A stretch of DNA of 64,000 bases. Source: Odontocerum albicorne (taxonomy: Eukaryota; Arthropoda; Insecta; Trichoptera; Odontoceridae). Positions 51,770 to 62,449 of this stretch are shown piece by piece; the stretch's first letter is position 1; each line of letters opens with the position of its first letter. The notes below the pieces were generated by a model. The model did no database searches. It was not told where the DNA came from and saw only the letters and a program-made list of their open reading frames with translations. Both the position numbers and the translations under genes were made by a program. Where the stretch lies: assembly GCA_949825065.1 (NCBI GenBank), contig OX463863.1:23305933-23369932 (forward strand), in the 5' to 3' direction.

Positions 51770-53075
51770 TGCTGTTGAAGAAAAAGAGAATGTTGAACCC
51801 AGTTATAATTATAATAATTGGGCAACAATTGAGTATGTTGAAATTGTTGAAGGATCTGACTCATCTCTACAAGATTCACTTCCATCTCTGACAAAACGAG
51901 GTACAGAAAGGAAAAGAAAACTCAAAATAACAGCTATTGTTAGACAATTACAAGCAAAACACATTCTCTGCGGGACCGGGACCCGACCCTTGCCATACTA
52001 ATGTGTGCTAAATGAAGTGTCTAATAATTATTGATAATAATCGAAGAAAAATAATACATCAGCAATTTATGGAAATGTCTGGGAAGGATCAACATTCATA
52101 TACATATGTTAGCTAACTGCCAACGTAAACCAGTAAATAAACAGGCTATCATAAAAAATTCACTATGAAGTATTTTATTACAGATGAGCAAAATACCCTG
52201 CAACACATTTGTAAGTTTTTTTTTAACATCTTTGGAGTATCATGGTAAAAACGATTCTGTTTTGTACAAGATACAAAAGAAAACGCCTCTATATTCATTA
52301 ACCATATTCAAAGATGGACGAGGTCCACATGCAGCAGTTAATAAAATAGACAAGGCCCCAATTTCTGCGCATAATTAAATTTTTCACTCTACGATTTCTT
52401 ATTTTAGAAGGGAACGTGCTCCCCGTATTTGTTACTTGCCAAGTGACATTAGTATAACTTTGATGCATCAAGATTTCATAATGAAACATCCGCATCTGAA
52501 GTGCTGGTATGATGCATATAGAAATGTGTTCAAGGAGATGAAAATACATTTCAACAAATTGGGGCATGAAGAATGTGAGCATTACACACTTCAATAAGAA
52601 CATTGTATGCCTGATGATTGGGACATTTGTGTTTCGATCATCTGGCATACAATGTTTTTTTATGAAGTAGTTTCAAAACGAGGCTCAGACAAAAAGACTG
52701 AAGTAAAAGCCACAAATCATTTGGATTTCTTTAAGTGGAAGGATGGATCATAATATTATAAAATTAATAATAAAAAAATCAACCCACGCAGACCTTACAT
52801 AAAAGACATCTTAATTGTCAAAGTCTTCAGAGGGAGTACATTTTTAAAATATAAAACTTGATTTGAGAACGATTCCGCAGTTTGCAAGATAAACTTTTTA
52901 ACTAAACCTTATCTTAGCATAGCTAAACCTCAAGCATGCACCTATATGTTACTGTACCGCACCTTGCGGAGGGAATGGAGAAAAGAAGAAAGCCATTATA
53001 GAAAAACTGGGCAAAGTTATGCCCAAAAATAGGATCATGTTTTGGGAGAATCTTCCCACCAATAATAATTATAAT
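51770..53075 (+). pseudogene. Decayed transposon-associated open frame (unnamed arthropod family)
   Basis: Pieces in order: EKENVEPSYNYNNWATIEYV; RAPRICYLPSDISITLMHQD then FIMKHPHLKCWYDAYRNVFK; VVSKRGSDKKTEVKATNHLD then FFKWKD; KKAIIEKLGKVMPKNRIMFW then ENLPTNNNYN*. The order 'YLPxDLxIxxxxxxY ... xxxxYxxVFxxxxxxxF ... FDYWKD ... KKxDLxxLxxxxxIPxxxxxFxxxLP' recalls a widespread uncharacterised arthropod family that I associate with mobile DNA, but I cannot name it. Stops and frameshifts throughout. The unit around gene 4 lacks this segment. Confidence 0.45.
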
Positions 53076-53149
53076 TGATTTGTGTTCGAATGTATTATAT
53101 ACCTATTATGATTAAAATATTATATTAATGACAATAAAAATTATTCTTT

Positions 53150-53639
53150 CTGTTTCTTGTATTTTATATTCAAATAAAACTTACAATTGTGAAATAATTA
53201 ATAGGATTCTGTGAGCGCTATTATATCCGCATTTTGCAAAAGCGCATTTTCCTGGAATTCTTGGAGTTTGGTAGTGAGACCTCTAACATTTTGATAACAA
53301 ATTCTAATTTTTCCTGTTTTGCTCATTTTCTACACTTGGCTTTTAAGCTTTTTAAAAATATGAATTTTGAGACAGCTATCCCTACGGGCCATCACATCTC
53401 GTATATAAAAAAAAAAATTGGCTTCTCCGAAGTAATTTCAATTTTTTAGGTCACATTTAAATAAGAAATGGTGCCAAATACTCGTGAATTCATAACATGA
53501 AATGTTATTAATACTCCTAGTACCTCGGGGATCCCTCAGGTCATAAATCATAATTAAAACGGAAGCCTTCTATTGTTATATTTGTTTTTAGTGCAACTTT
53601 ATAATTTAATGTTTACTTACATTAAATGTGCTCTCTGGA
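53150..53639 (+). other. No gene recognised
   Basis: AT-rich flank. 53060-53150 is duplicated at 61080-61160. Confidence 0.35.
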
Positions 53640-54000
53640 TACAATAAATTATTTATGTTAGCAATGAGCAAGTGGTCTTTCTTCTTCTTGAGTTATGGCC
53701 CTGAACTGAAATAGTATTTATTTTATTAATGCTTCTCGGCTAGACAGCAAGAATTTGCGTCTATGTTTTTTTTTGTATGGAAAACATGGCATAATTTGAC
53801 ACCGCGTCTTGACTTAGCATTGTCGTATATTCATCCATAAACAGGAATTCACGACCATTATTCAAGAAGAAGACACCACGTATTTTGTGTATACTCTAAA
53901 CGTAGAAGGTCATGGCTATTATTTAAGAAGATGAAGACACCGCGCATACTCCATCAGATATAGGAGTGCATGGCCATTATTCAGGAAGAAGAGTGTGTTA
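53640..54000 (+). repeat. Diverged copy of the segmental unit's 5' part
   Basis: Words caggaattcacgaccattat, tcaagaagaagacaccacgt and actccatcagatataggagt, collinear with 45390-45610, 55630-55850 and 62580-62800 but more degraded. Confidence 0.7.
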
Positions 54001-54483
54001 GTCTTGTCAAATTGTACTGTCAATTAGGTATTGCTTTGTTATTTTTTTTTTATATTTTTCGTTTTTTTTTTTTTTGCCAGTTGATTACGTTATCGATTTA
54101 GAGGTTCATTCTGACCGCATCACGGTGATGACCGCTTCACGGTGATGGCCGCTTCACATTCTGACCGCTTCACGATTATTTTATAACGAACCGTAAGGAA
54201 GGAAAAACATATATACTATCAAAGAAAATGTCTATAAATGTGTAATTATAAATATCATCAATGTTTTAATAAACAATTTCCATAAGATGTAATAACAGAA
54301 TCATGGTTCAGTAGCTTTGTCTGCGATAAAGAATTATTTAGTGACAGGTAAAGACATTGTTATTTACGTTAAAGGAAAAATAAGGAAATAAAAACTTATT
54401 TTATATGTGTTGTGTTCACCACAGGTTTATTTTAGGTTTCGAAGACTACCGTCTTCATCGTCAGGTGAAGATAAACTAAATTG

Positions 54484-54990
54484 CTAAAAACTATGTTTCT
54501 GTATAAGTGTGAATAATACAATATAATATAAGATGGATGTGGTAGGGGAAGAGAAGTGGGGAGAGATGTGATACAATGGTGAATGGGGCGGGGAAAAATG
54601 AAAGTGAATCTTTAAGGCAGGACAAGTCTGAATATCCAGTGGAGGAGATCTTAAATAGGAAACATTAAGCAGAGGGCTATTATGGAAATTTGTTTGGTTG
54701 TTGATGATATTTAAATGTAATTTTATACAATTTTTAAATTCGAGAATTTCCAAATTGTCGAGCCGCAATCCCCCTCGGTTTATATGTAGAATTGGCAAAC
54801 CACGATTAATATCGAACGAATGGTTGTTTTCAATCAGGTGGTTAGCGAACTCTGAAAAATTATTATTGTTCAGGCATCTTAAATGTTCCTTAACTCGTTT
54901 TACAAGACTTGTAAAACGAGTTAAGTCACTTTATTCCTTTCCGTATTGGTTTTCTATCAGCTCTGTACATCTTCTAATGGCATGAACATG
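54484..54990 (-). pseudogene. Retroelement C-terminus with GIY-YIG-like domain (Penelope type)
   Basis: Minus strand: RVKEHLRCLNNNNFSEFANH, then LIENNHSFDINRGLPILHIN, then RGGLRLDNLEILEFKNCIKL and HLNIINNQTNFHNSPLLN. The 'RxxEH...SxxxxHLIxxxHxF....IL...xxxRLxxLEIxEI' layout is the second half of the GIY-YIG nuclease of Penelope-like elements. The N-terminal GIY-YIG motif and reverse transcriptase are absent. Copy at 61740-62200. Confidence 0.65.
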
Positions 54991-55489
54991 AATAATTGTG
55001 TACATTTGTTATGTTTTTTACATTCCACTTATTTAAAAAATATGGCTTGCTGGAAGTAATTTAAAAATATTATTGCTAATTTAAATCATTGCTAATTTAA
55101 ATTATTGCTAACTATCAAAGAAAATATCCATAAATGTGTAATTATAAATATCAGCAATGTTTTAATAAATAATTTCCATAAGATGTAATAACAGAATCAT
55201 GGTTCAGTAGCTTTGTCTGCGATAAAGAATCGCTTAGTGACAGGTATAGACATTGTTATTTATTAACTTGAATAGTCATGCTACGATGTTTTAATATTGC
55301 GTTTGGTAGAGGAATCAAGTCTCCATTTCATTCAGCTTCCACTTGTGAATAATGGTTTTCAATGTTTTTAATATCTCGGCGATCCCTCAATCATAATTAA
55401 AGCAAAAACAATTCTTTAAATTTTTTTTGTCAGTGCAACTCTATAATTTAATATTTACTTAAAAACATTTGATCTTTGAATCTCTGACC

Positions 55490-57150
55490 TGAATAAAACA
55501 AAGTATTTTTGTAAGCAATTTACTAGTGTTCCATCCACTAATGCAATCTGTGCTAAAGAGCGAGAATTTGAGTCTATGGTTTTTTCTATGGAGTGTAACC
55601 CAAAATAATTTGCCAATGGCGTCTATCCTTCATATATAGGAGTTCACGGCAAATATTCACGAAGAACTGTCGATCAATCTTCACTTGACACTGGCGTATA
55701 TTCCATCGTATAGAGGAATTCACGGCCATTATTCAAGAAGAAGACACCGCGTATCTGGCGCATACTCCATACCTTACGTTCACGGCCAAGATGAAGTCAC
55801 TGCGTATACTCCATCAGATATAGGAATACATGGCCATTATTCAGAAAAAAATAGGGTTATTCCTGTCCATTAGGTGTTGAAAATATGCGGTTTATTTTGT
55901 CAATGTTTTCGTTTTTATGAGTTGATCGTGTATTGATTTAGAGGTTCATTCTGACCGCTTCACGGTGATAGTATATCAGTGTGCGCTGCTTGATAAAGTG
56001 ACATTTTGTGTTTTAAAAAGGCATACTTTTAACTCAGTTCATTTTGACAGTTGATCTGCTGGGATAGCGTTACATCAGTACAATAGAGGTTTGACACTTT
56101 TTACCATAAATTATATTAGTTCTTTTACAATAAAATTAAGTTGTTTGGTTCAAAATCTACTTACCTTATACGAAAAATTACATTTTTATGTTATTTAAAA
56201 AATATATATATATTCCATTCAAAGTTAATTTGAATCAGTGAATAGCTGCATGAAGATCCTCTCTATTTTCAGGATGACAGGACTAGATTGAATGGAAAAA
56301 AATGCTGTTCACTAATATCTTCCTTGCCAGATTTGCTTTTTTCCCATTACAGAGAATTAACTTCTTTCTTGGGAATGCTGCGAGCTCTCTGAGTGGACAA
56401 GACAATCCTTCCACACCAGATAACTTCTTCCTGTTTTAACAATAACATCATTCAGCGAAGAGACACACATAACGCCTGTATAAAAACAAATACTAACCAC
56501 CCTTCTTCAGTGGAATCGCAAACCTGCCCACCCGGTAGGCAGTCCACCACTTCTTGAGACTTTAAAAATCTGTGAAATAAAAATAAATGATTCTAACATT
56601 GCAAGTACCTATGTTGCACTTGTGGACTTGTTTTACTTCAATTGGACGACTTTCTAAATTAGAATCCTCGCGTCACGCAGTAGCTTCTGCATTAATGTTG
56701 TGTGTCATTTTCACTTCACCGTCACTGTATATATTCCTTTTCGGCTTTACAGCATTGGACAATTTACTTGATTGAATTGTTGTACTTTGTGTTTTTAATT
56801 ATTGTTTTATACTGTGAACAAATACTATGCCATCTGTTAAATTGTAACTCTGTTGTTATTGTTATAAACAATGTATATAGCACCATTAAGATAGAAGACA
56901 CCCTCAAAGGGTATTTAGATCTGTGTTTGAATTTGGTATAATTGACCAATGACAATATTACAAACTAAGTATTGTATATATAAGTTGAGTGTAACGATAG
57001 GAAGGTAGTGGTTGTGACCATTAGATAAGGTACTAATCCGCATTTGCATATGTTCAGAAAAACATATTTGGTATGAAAACCGCAGTAAAATGACCAAGGC
57101 CAGACAAACTACAAAACACCTTTAAAATTCTTCTGATATGTGACAGTAAC
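55490..57150 (+). repeat. Segmental duplication unit, copy 2 (5' region of gene 4)
   Basis: Collinear with 45235-47000 and 62450-64000. Small deletions relative to the others (for example the 'ggggaagacaatttcctcac' part). It keeps the CCAAT and TATA boxes. Confidence 0.9.
56946..56984 (+). promoter_or_regulatory. Candidate promoter of gene 4 (CCAAT and TATA)
   Basis: CCAAT at 56946-56950 and tatatataag at 56975-56984, then gttgagtgtaacgatagg. A 4-bp insertion (ttgt) widens the spacing compared with gene 3. About 1.9 kb upstream of exon A because of later insertions. Confidence 0.5.
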
Positions 57151-57266
57151 ACATTAAGCTTTGGATGTAGTGTAATGCTGTGTCTAGTGTTCATACATCA
57201 TAAATATTTTTAAAATACCTCTGGAAAACAAATCTACACACACCACTGACAAAAAAGATTATTATA

Positions 57267-57711
57267 TATGTACCCTAGAGCAGTGCTTCCCAAATTGGAA
57301 GCCGCGGGATTTCTCGTGGGGGTCGCGAAAATATTCAGTACAAAGTACAAATATTCATGTGAGTATTAAATTGTTTCATGTGAGAATAGTTTTTATTTAA
57401 AAAAAAGTTTTTAAGCAAGTTCCTATAATTTTGTGTTGAATATAAATATGTGTATTTTAATTGTAATAATTATTGCCAAATAAATCTTCAACTAAAAAAA
57501 ATGGGGGGGGGGGAGAATTAATTACTTCAGATTTAGGGGGCCGTTACATGAAAGTAATTGGGAAGCACTGCCCTAGAGGATAAACCACGGGAGTCACTTT
57601 TTTATCTCAGAGTATAAACGACGTTGCATCATACAATTTATGTATGACGCATATGACGTTTATCCGCTAGGGTGCAAAGTGTCTTCCGTGGTTTATCCTC
57701 TAGGGTACATA
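57267..57711. mobile_element. Outer MITE with 'gtaccctagaggataaacca' ends
   Basis: Left end tgtaccctagag + gataaaccacgggag (interrupted by the hAT MITE) and right end ttccgtggtttatcctctag ggtaca are inverted. Removing the inserted 290 bp restores a continuous terminal repeat. Confidence 0.85.
57281..57570. mobile_element. hAT-type MITE with perfect 8-bp target duplication
   Basis: Ends cagtgcttcccaaatt / aattgggaagcactg; 8-bp duplication ccctagag at 57273-57280 and 57571-57578. An 8-bp target and a CAG...CTG end are hAT hallmarks. Contains a run of nine or more G at 57505-57513. Confidence 0.92.
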
Positions 57712-57747
57712 TATTATTTATAGTTAGGGAATTAAATTTGTGGAGGT

Positions 57748-57930
57748 TTAAAGACATTGTAATTTGTTTTATCAAACGCTGTTTATTCCACTTTATGTAA
57801 TGGTATAACCCTACCAGTTTCAAGGTGCACACCTCATCATCAGGGTAGCACAAGCCAGTCGTGTCTTGTAAATCACAAAGAAGATTATCATGTCACGAAA
57901 GGTTTCATTTACTTATATCGGACATTGAAT
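57748..57930 (+). repeat. 'accctaccagtttcaagg' element, copy in gene 4 5' region
   Basis: Matches 47005-47200. Its left flank (gaggtttaaagacattgtaa) is the empty target of the MITE at 24408-25206. Confidence 0.75.
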
Positions 57931-57933
57931 ATA

Positions 57934-58832
57934 CTACCTTGATCAAAAAGTTTTAGGACTTTATTCATAACATCGAAAATACAAGTTAATTAATCAAAAT
58001 CGATATGGTCCCCTTTAAAGTACTCCCCATCGATTGCAACGTACTTGATCCAATCCTCGAAACACCGCTGGTACTCAATTTTCGGTATGTCCATCAGAGC
58101 CGTCTTCGATTTTTTCATGACATCCTCTGGGGTGCTGTAACGCATTCCGCGAAGCGGTTTTTTAAGTCGGTTGAACAGGAAAAAGTCGCAGCGAGCCAGA
58201 CCAGGTGAATTCAAAGGCTGCTGGATAGTTTTCGTGTTGTTTTTGGTCAAAAACTCATGGAAATCGTGTCTTTCGCGATTTCAACGCGGTCCTTATTTTG
58301 CATGAAATTGAGTTCTTTCGGCACCAGTTTTGCAGCGACACGTCTAAGGCCCAAATCACTAACCAAAATGTCTTGAGCGGATCCATAAGCGATGTTCAAG
58401 TCTTCTGCCAGCTCTCTGATGGTAAATTTGTGGTTTTCGGACAACATTTCTTTGATTTATCGATGTTTTCATCAGTTTTCGACTGCCACTGCGTTCGTCA
58501 TCCTCGACCGACTCACGACCACTTCTGAAGCATTCGTGCCACCGAAAAACACTTCTCCATCATTTTCAAGGTCTGCGAACCGTTCAATCCATTTTTCACA
58601 CAAAATTTAATGCAAACTCGTTGATGCCATTTTCAAACTTGTAAAAAATCAAAAACACGCACAAAGGTAGATGTACTCAGTACAGCTTAACTTTTACAAA
58701 TGTCAAGCTATGATGCTGAAATTAGAAGGGAAGTGTCAATGATAGATGTGGTAACTTAACAAAAAACAATTCCAATCGGGTGACTAACAGCGCCACACAG
58801 TGGCCGGTCCTAAAACTTTATGATCAAGGTAG
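57934..58832 (-). mobile_element. Mariner-like element in the 5' region of gene 4
   Basis: 899 bp with inverted ends ctaccttgatcaaaaagttt and aaactttatgatcaaggtag; TA at 57932-57933 and 58833-58834. Minus strand: FTIRELAEDLNIAYGSAQDI, LGLRRVAAKLVPKELN, then after a deletion of the catalytic middle NSPGLARCDFFLFNRLKKPL and RGMRYSTPEDVM ... RCFEDWIKYVAIDGEYF. The empty site is preserved in gene 3 at about 47159. Confidence 0.88.
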
Positions 58833-58913
58833 TAGTTTAATGTTTCTCTGCGTAAAAGGGTAAACGTATTATTAACTCATTGTTAAACTATTGTGAATGT
58901 TTCCAGGTTATAG

Positions 58914-59097
58914 ATGGATCCTCAGCTACACAAAAGTGCAGATGTAATGGTGAAAGAAGAAAAGGCAAAATATGGAGATACTGCAGCAGTGTTCCCCCAG
59001 TATGATATCAGTGTATATGAGGCAGATATCAAACAGGAATGTGCGCAAGATATCAGTACAGATTCCAGACATGTTGTTGATAATCCCAACGACCCAA
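58914..59097 (+). CDS. Zinc-finger gene 4, exon A
   Basis: ATG at 58914, seven bases after acceptor gtttccag (AG at 58905-58906). It encodes MDPQLHKSADVMVKEEKAKY, then GDTAAVFPQYDISVYEADIK, then QECAQDISTDSRHVVDNPND and PS, ending phase 1 at cccaA|gtaaac. VKEE and IKQE are both present. Almost identical to gene 3's exon A. Confidence 0.86.
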
Positions 59098-59190
59098 GTA
59101 AACTTAATAAACTCATATTGTTAAAATAAAATAAATATGTGAGATATGACAATCAATTAATTAACTTATGTTGAATGAGCGGTGTTTAAC

Positions 59191-59262
59191 CTACAGGTAC
59201 ACACCACCTATTCCATACCAGGCATGGATAAGGTGGTGTGTACTTTAAGGCCAGAATGTTTT
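59191..59262. repeat. Intron 1 hairpin (gene 4)
   Basis: cctacaggtacacaccacct / aggtggtgtgtactttaagg, equivalent to 47519-47592. Confidence 0.8.
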
Positions 59263-59692
59263 TGACATTTTAATTTTGAAAAATGTTTAAATCATTATAC
59301 TAAGTAAAAAGTTGATTAATCATGGTATGTTGATGTTCTGTTATGTTGCATACCTCATTTTGATCGAATTCAAATATAAAGTAGTTCTGCTGATGAGAAC
59401 CAAATCATCACCCTTATTTTCCTTCTGCCCCTAATTCGGAACTATTACATATATTAACTGCACCATCAATCTTCTTGAGCATTCAACCTAATAATCTTCT
59501 TGAGTCACATTATAGTAGCTATAAGCAATGCCATATTAAGAAAAGATAGCTTTATGAGTGCTGTGTTGGCCTTATTGTCAGTTCAGACTTATTAACAGAA
59601 AGTGAAAGAAACGAGGTTTCAAGTTGTTGATAAAATATTATCTATTTGTTTTATTACTTCAGAAGATTTGAACTTGTATGTTTTTTTCATAG

Positions 59693-59947
59693 ATATTAAA
59701 GCCCAGCCATCTTATGATACATTCAATAAAGAAATTACCTCAGTAATGAGTTCACAAAGGCAATCCTGTGATTTAGAATTGGAAATTTGTTCAGATTATT
59801 TCATAAAAGAAGAAAATGTAGAAGAGGTTACTGCGCCAGTATTCCCTGATTTTGCTATGGACATACAGGAAGCGGATATAAAAAAGGAATGTGCTCGAGA
59901 CAGTAACACAGAGACTGTTGATGTTTCTGACACGCATGCAATAACGA
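59693..59947 (+). CDS. Zinc-finger gene 4, exon B
   Basis: 255 bp, phase 1-1; acceptor tttttttcatag, donor aacgA|gtgagt. It encodes (N)IKAQPSYDTFNKEITSVMSS, then QRQSCDLELEICSDYFIKEE, then NVEEVTAPVFPDFAMDIQEA and DIKKECARDSNTETVDVSD. Both SUMO-like sites (IKEE, IKKE) are intact. The conserved acidic DTA is VTA here. Confidence 0.87.
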
Positions 59948-60231
59948 GTGAGTATATTTCAATTGAAATCTGAATAAGTTTTCGTTTATTCATAAAATTG
60001 TTAACCCAATTTTAAAATTTGGTTTGAAATAGGATTCAACTTAGCGCAAATAATATTTTTGTCTCTCTCAGTTTTTTTCTAAGTTAACAATTCAATACAA
60101 GTTAATTGTTGTAAGAATCAAAAAACTCAAATTTGATAAATGCTTTGTTACAAAAAGAACTAAGATCTATATTTTCAACCCTTATATTGGAAAAAAAAAC
60201 AGATTTTTTCTTAATTTTTATATATTTTTAG

Positions 60232-61043
60232 ATTCAGGTGATATGAGCAACATTTATAAAAATAATCCATCTGGACAGAATTCATATGGTTGTGGAAATT
60301 GTTCACAGACATTCTCACGAAAATATAAATTAAGAAATCATGAAAGGATTCATAGTGGAGAGAAGCCTTACAGATGTGGACAGTGTGATAAATCATTCTC
60401 AAGAATAGATAATTTGAAACGTCATGAAAGGCATCATAGTGGAGAGAAACCTTACAGCTGTGGACAATGTAATAAGACATTCTCACAAAAATGGGTTTTA
60501 AAATCTCATGAAAGGATTCATAGTGGAGAGAAACCTTACAGCTGTGGACAATGTGATAAGACATTCTCACAAAAATATTGTTTGAAATCTCATGAAATAA
60601 TTCATAGTGGAGAGAAGCCTTATAGCTGTGGACAATGTGATAAGACATTCTCAGAAAAATGTAATTTAAAATCTCATGAAAGGATTCATAGTGGAGAGAA
60701 ACCTTACAGCTGTGGACAATGTGATAAGACATTCTCAGTAAAATGTAATTTAAAATCCCATGAAAGGATTCATAGTGGAGAGAAACCTTACAGCTGTGGA
60801 CAATGTGACAAGACATTCTCACGAAAATATTGTTTGAAATCTCATGAAATAATTCATAGTGGAGAGAAGCCTTACAGCTGTGGACAATGTGATAAATCAT
60901 TCTCAGAAAAAGGTAATTTAAAATCCCATGAAAGGATTCATAGTGGAGAGAAGCCTTACAGCTGTGGACAATGTGATAAGACATTCTCACGAAAATATAA
61001 ATTGAGAGATCATGGAAGGGTTCATAGTGGAGAGAAGCCTTAG
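60232..61043 (+). CDS. Zinc-finger gene 4, finger exon (9 C2H2 fingers)
   Basis: After acceptor atatttttag it reads (N)SGDMSNIYKNNPSGQNS, then nine perfect 28-residue fingers (YGCGNCSQTFSRKYKLRNHE to YSCGQCDKTFSRKYKLRDHG), ending HSGEKP and TAG at 61041-61043. The spliced protein is 416 aa, the shortest of the family. Every finger has all C2H2 residues. The stop is created by a deletion that joins a linker to the out-of-frame tail sequence tagaaaaaggttatttaata, seen intact after gene 3 at 50349. Expected to bind DNA in the nucleus; no target known. Confidence 0.93.
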
Positions 61044-61160
61044 AAAAAGGTTATTTAATATCTTGTGCAAGGAATCACAATAATAATTATAATTGATTTG
61101 TGTTCGAATGTATTATATACCTATTATGATTAAAATGTTATATTAATAACAACAAAACCT
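61044..61160 (+). pseudogene. Deletion junction and tail of gene 4
   Basis: aaaaaggttatttaatatct, tgtgcaaggaatcaca matches 50349-50390, then jumps to ataataattataattgattt matching 53060. About 2.7 kb present after gene 3 is missing here. Confidence 0.85.
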
Positions 61161-61268
61161 AAATAAGATCCTTGTAGTACACCAGATCTTGCGGTGAATT
61201 CCACAGAAGACTTGTTACGTGTTGAGATCTTGCCAGTTGATTACGTTATCGATTTAGAGGTTCATTCT

Positions 61269-61371
61269 GACCGCTTCACGGTGATGACCGCTTCACGGTG
61301 ATGGCCGCTTCACGGTGATGGCCGCTTGACGGTGATGACCGCTTCACGGTGATGACCGCTTCACGATTATT
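61269..61371 (+). repeat. 17-bp tandem repeat, ~6 copies
   Basis: Unit gaccgcttcacggtgat. Two to three units only at 54112-54175, so it expanded after the segmental duplication. Confidence 0.9.
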
Positions 61372-61739
61372 TTAAAACAAACCGTAAGGAAGGAAAAAAA
61401 AATAAACTATCAAATAAAATGTCTATAAATGTGTATATATAAATATCAGCAATGTTTCAATAAACAATTTCCATAAGATGTAATAACAGAATCATGGTTC
61501 AGTAGCTTTGTCTGCGGTAAAGAATTATTTAGTGACACTATCAAAGAAAATGTCTATAAATGTTTAATTATAAATATCAGCAATGTTTTATTAAACAATT
61601 TCCATAAGATGTAATAACAGAATCATGGTTCAGTAGCTTTGTCTGCGATAGAGTTATTTAGTGACAGGTTAAGACATTGTTATTTACGTAAAAGGAAAAA
61701 TAAGGAAATAAAAAACTTATTTTATATTTTTGTGTTCAC

Positions 61740-62200
61740 CACAGGTTTATTTTAGGTTTACAACCAGTTTCCGAGAAGTGGGGAGAGATTTGATACAATG
61801 GTGAATGGGGCGGGGAAAAATGAAAGTGAATTATTAAGGCAGGACAAGTCTGAATATCCAGTGGAGGAGATTTTGAATAGGAAACATTAAGCAGAGGGCT
61901 GTTATGGAAATTTGTTTGGTTGTTGATGATATTTAAATGTAATTTTATACAAATTTTAATTTCGAGAATTTCCAAATTGTCGAGCCGCAATCCCCCTCAG
62001 TTTATGTGTAGAATTGGCAAACCACGATTAATATTGAACGAATGGTTGTCTTCAATTAGGTGGTTAGCGAACTCTGAAAAATTATTGTTGTTCAGGGATC
62101 TTAAATATTCCTCTTTAACTCCTTTTCCAAGACTTCACTTTATTCCTTTCCGTATTGGTTTTCTATCAGCTCTGTAAATCTTCTACCAGCATGATCACGA
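61740..62200 (-). pseudogene. Penelope-type GIY-YIG-like C-terminal remnant, second copy
   Basis: Minus strand GLRLDNLEILEIKICIKLHL then NIINNQTNFHNSPLLN; duplicate of 54484-54990 as part of the segmental unit, with small deletions. Confidence 0.65.
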
Positions 62201-62449
62201 ATAATTGTGTACATTTGTAATGTTTTTTACATTCCACTCATTTAAAAAATATGACTCGCTGTAAGTAATTTAAAAATGTTATTGCTAAATTAAATGTGAA
62301 ATTGCACCAAACACTAGTGAATGGTCGTTTTCAGGGTTTTTAGTATCTCAGGGATCCGTCATGTCATAAATCATAATTAAAACAAAAACACCTATTTTAA
62401 TATTTATATTCCGTGCAACTTTTTAATTTAATTTTTACTTGAACACATT

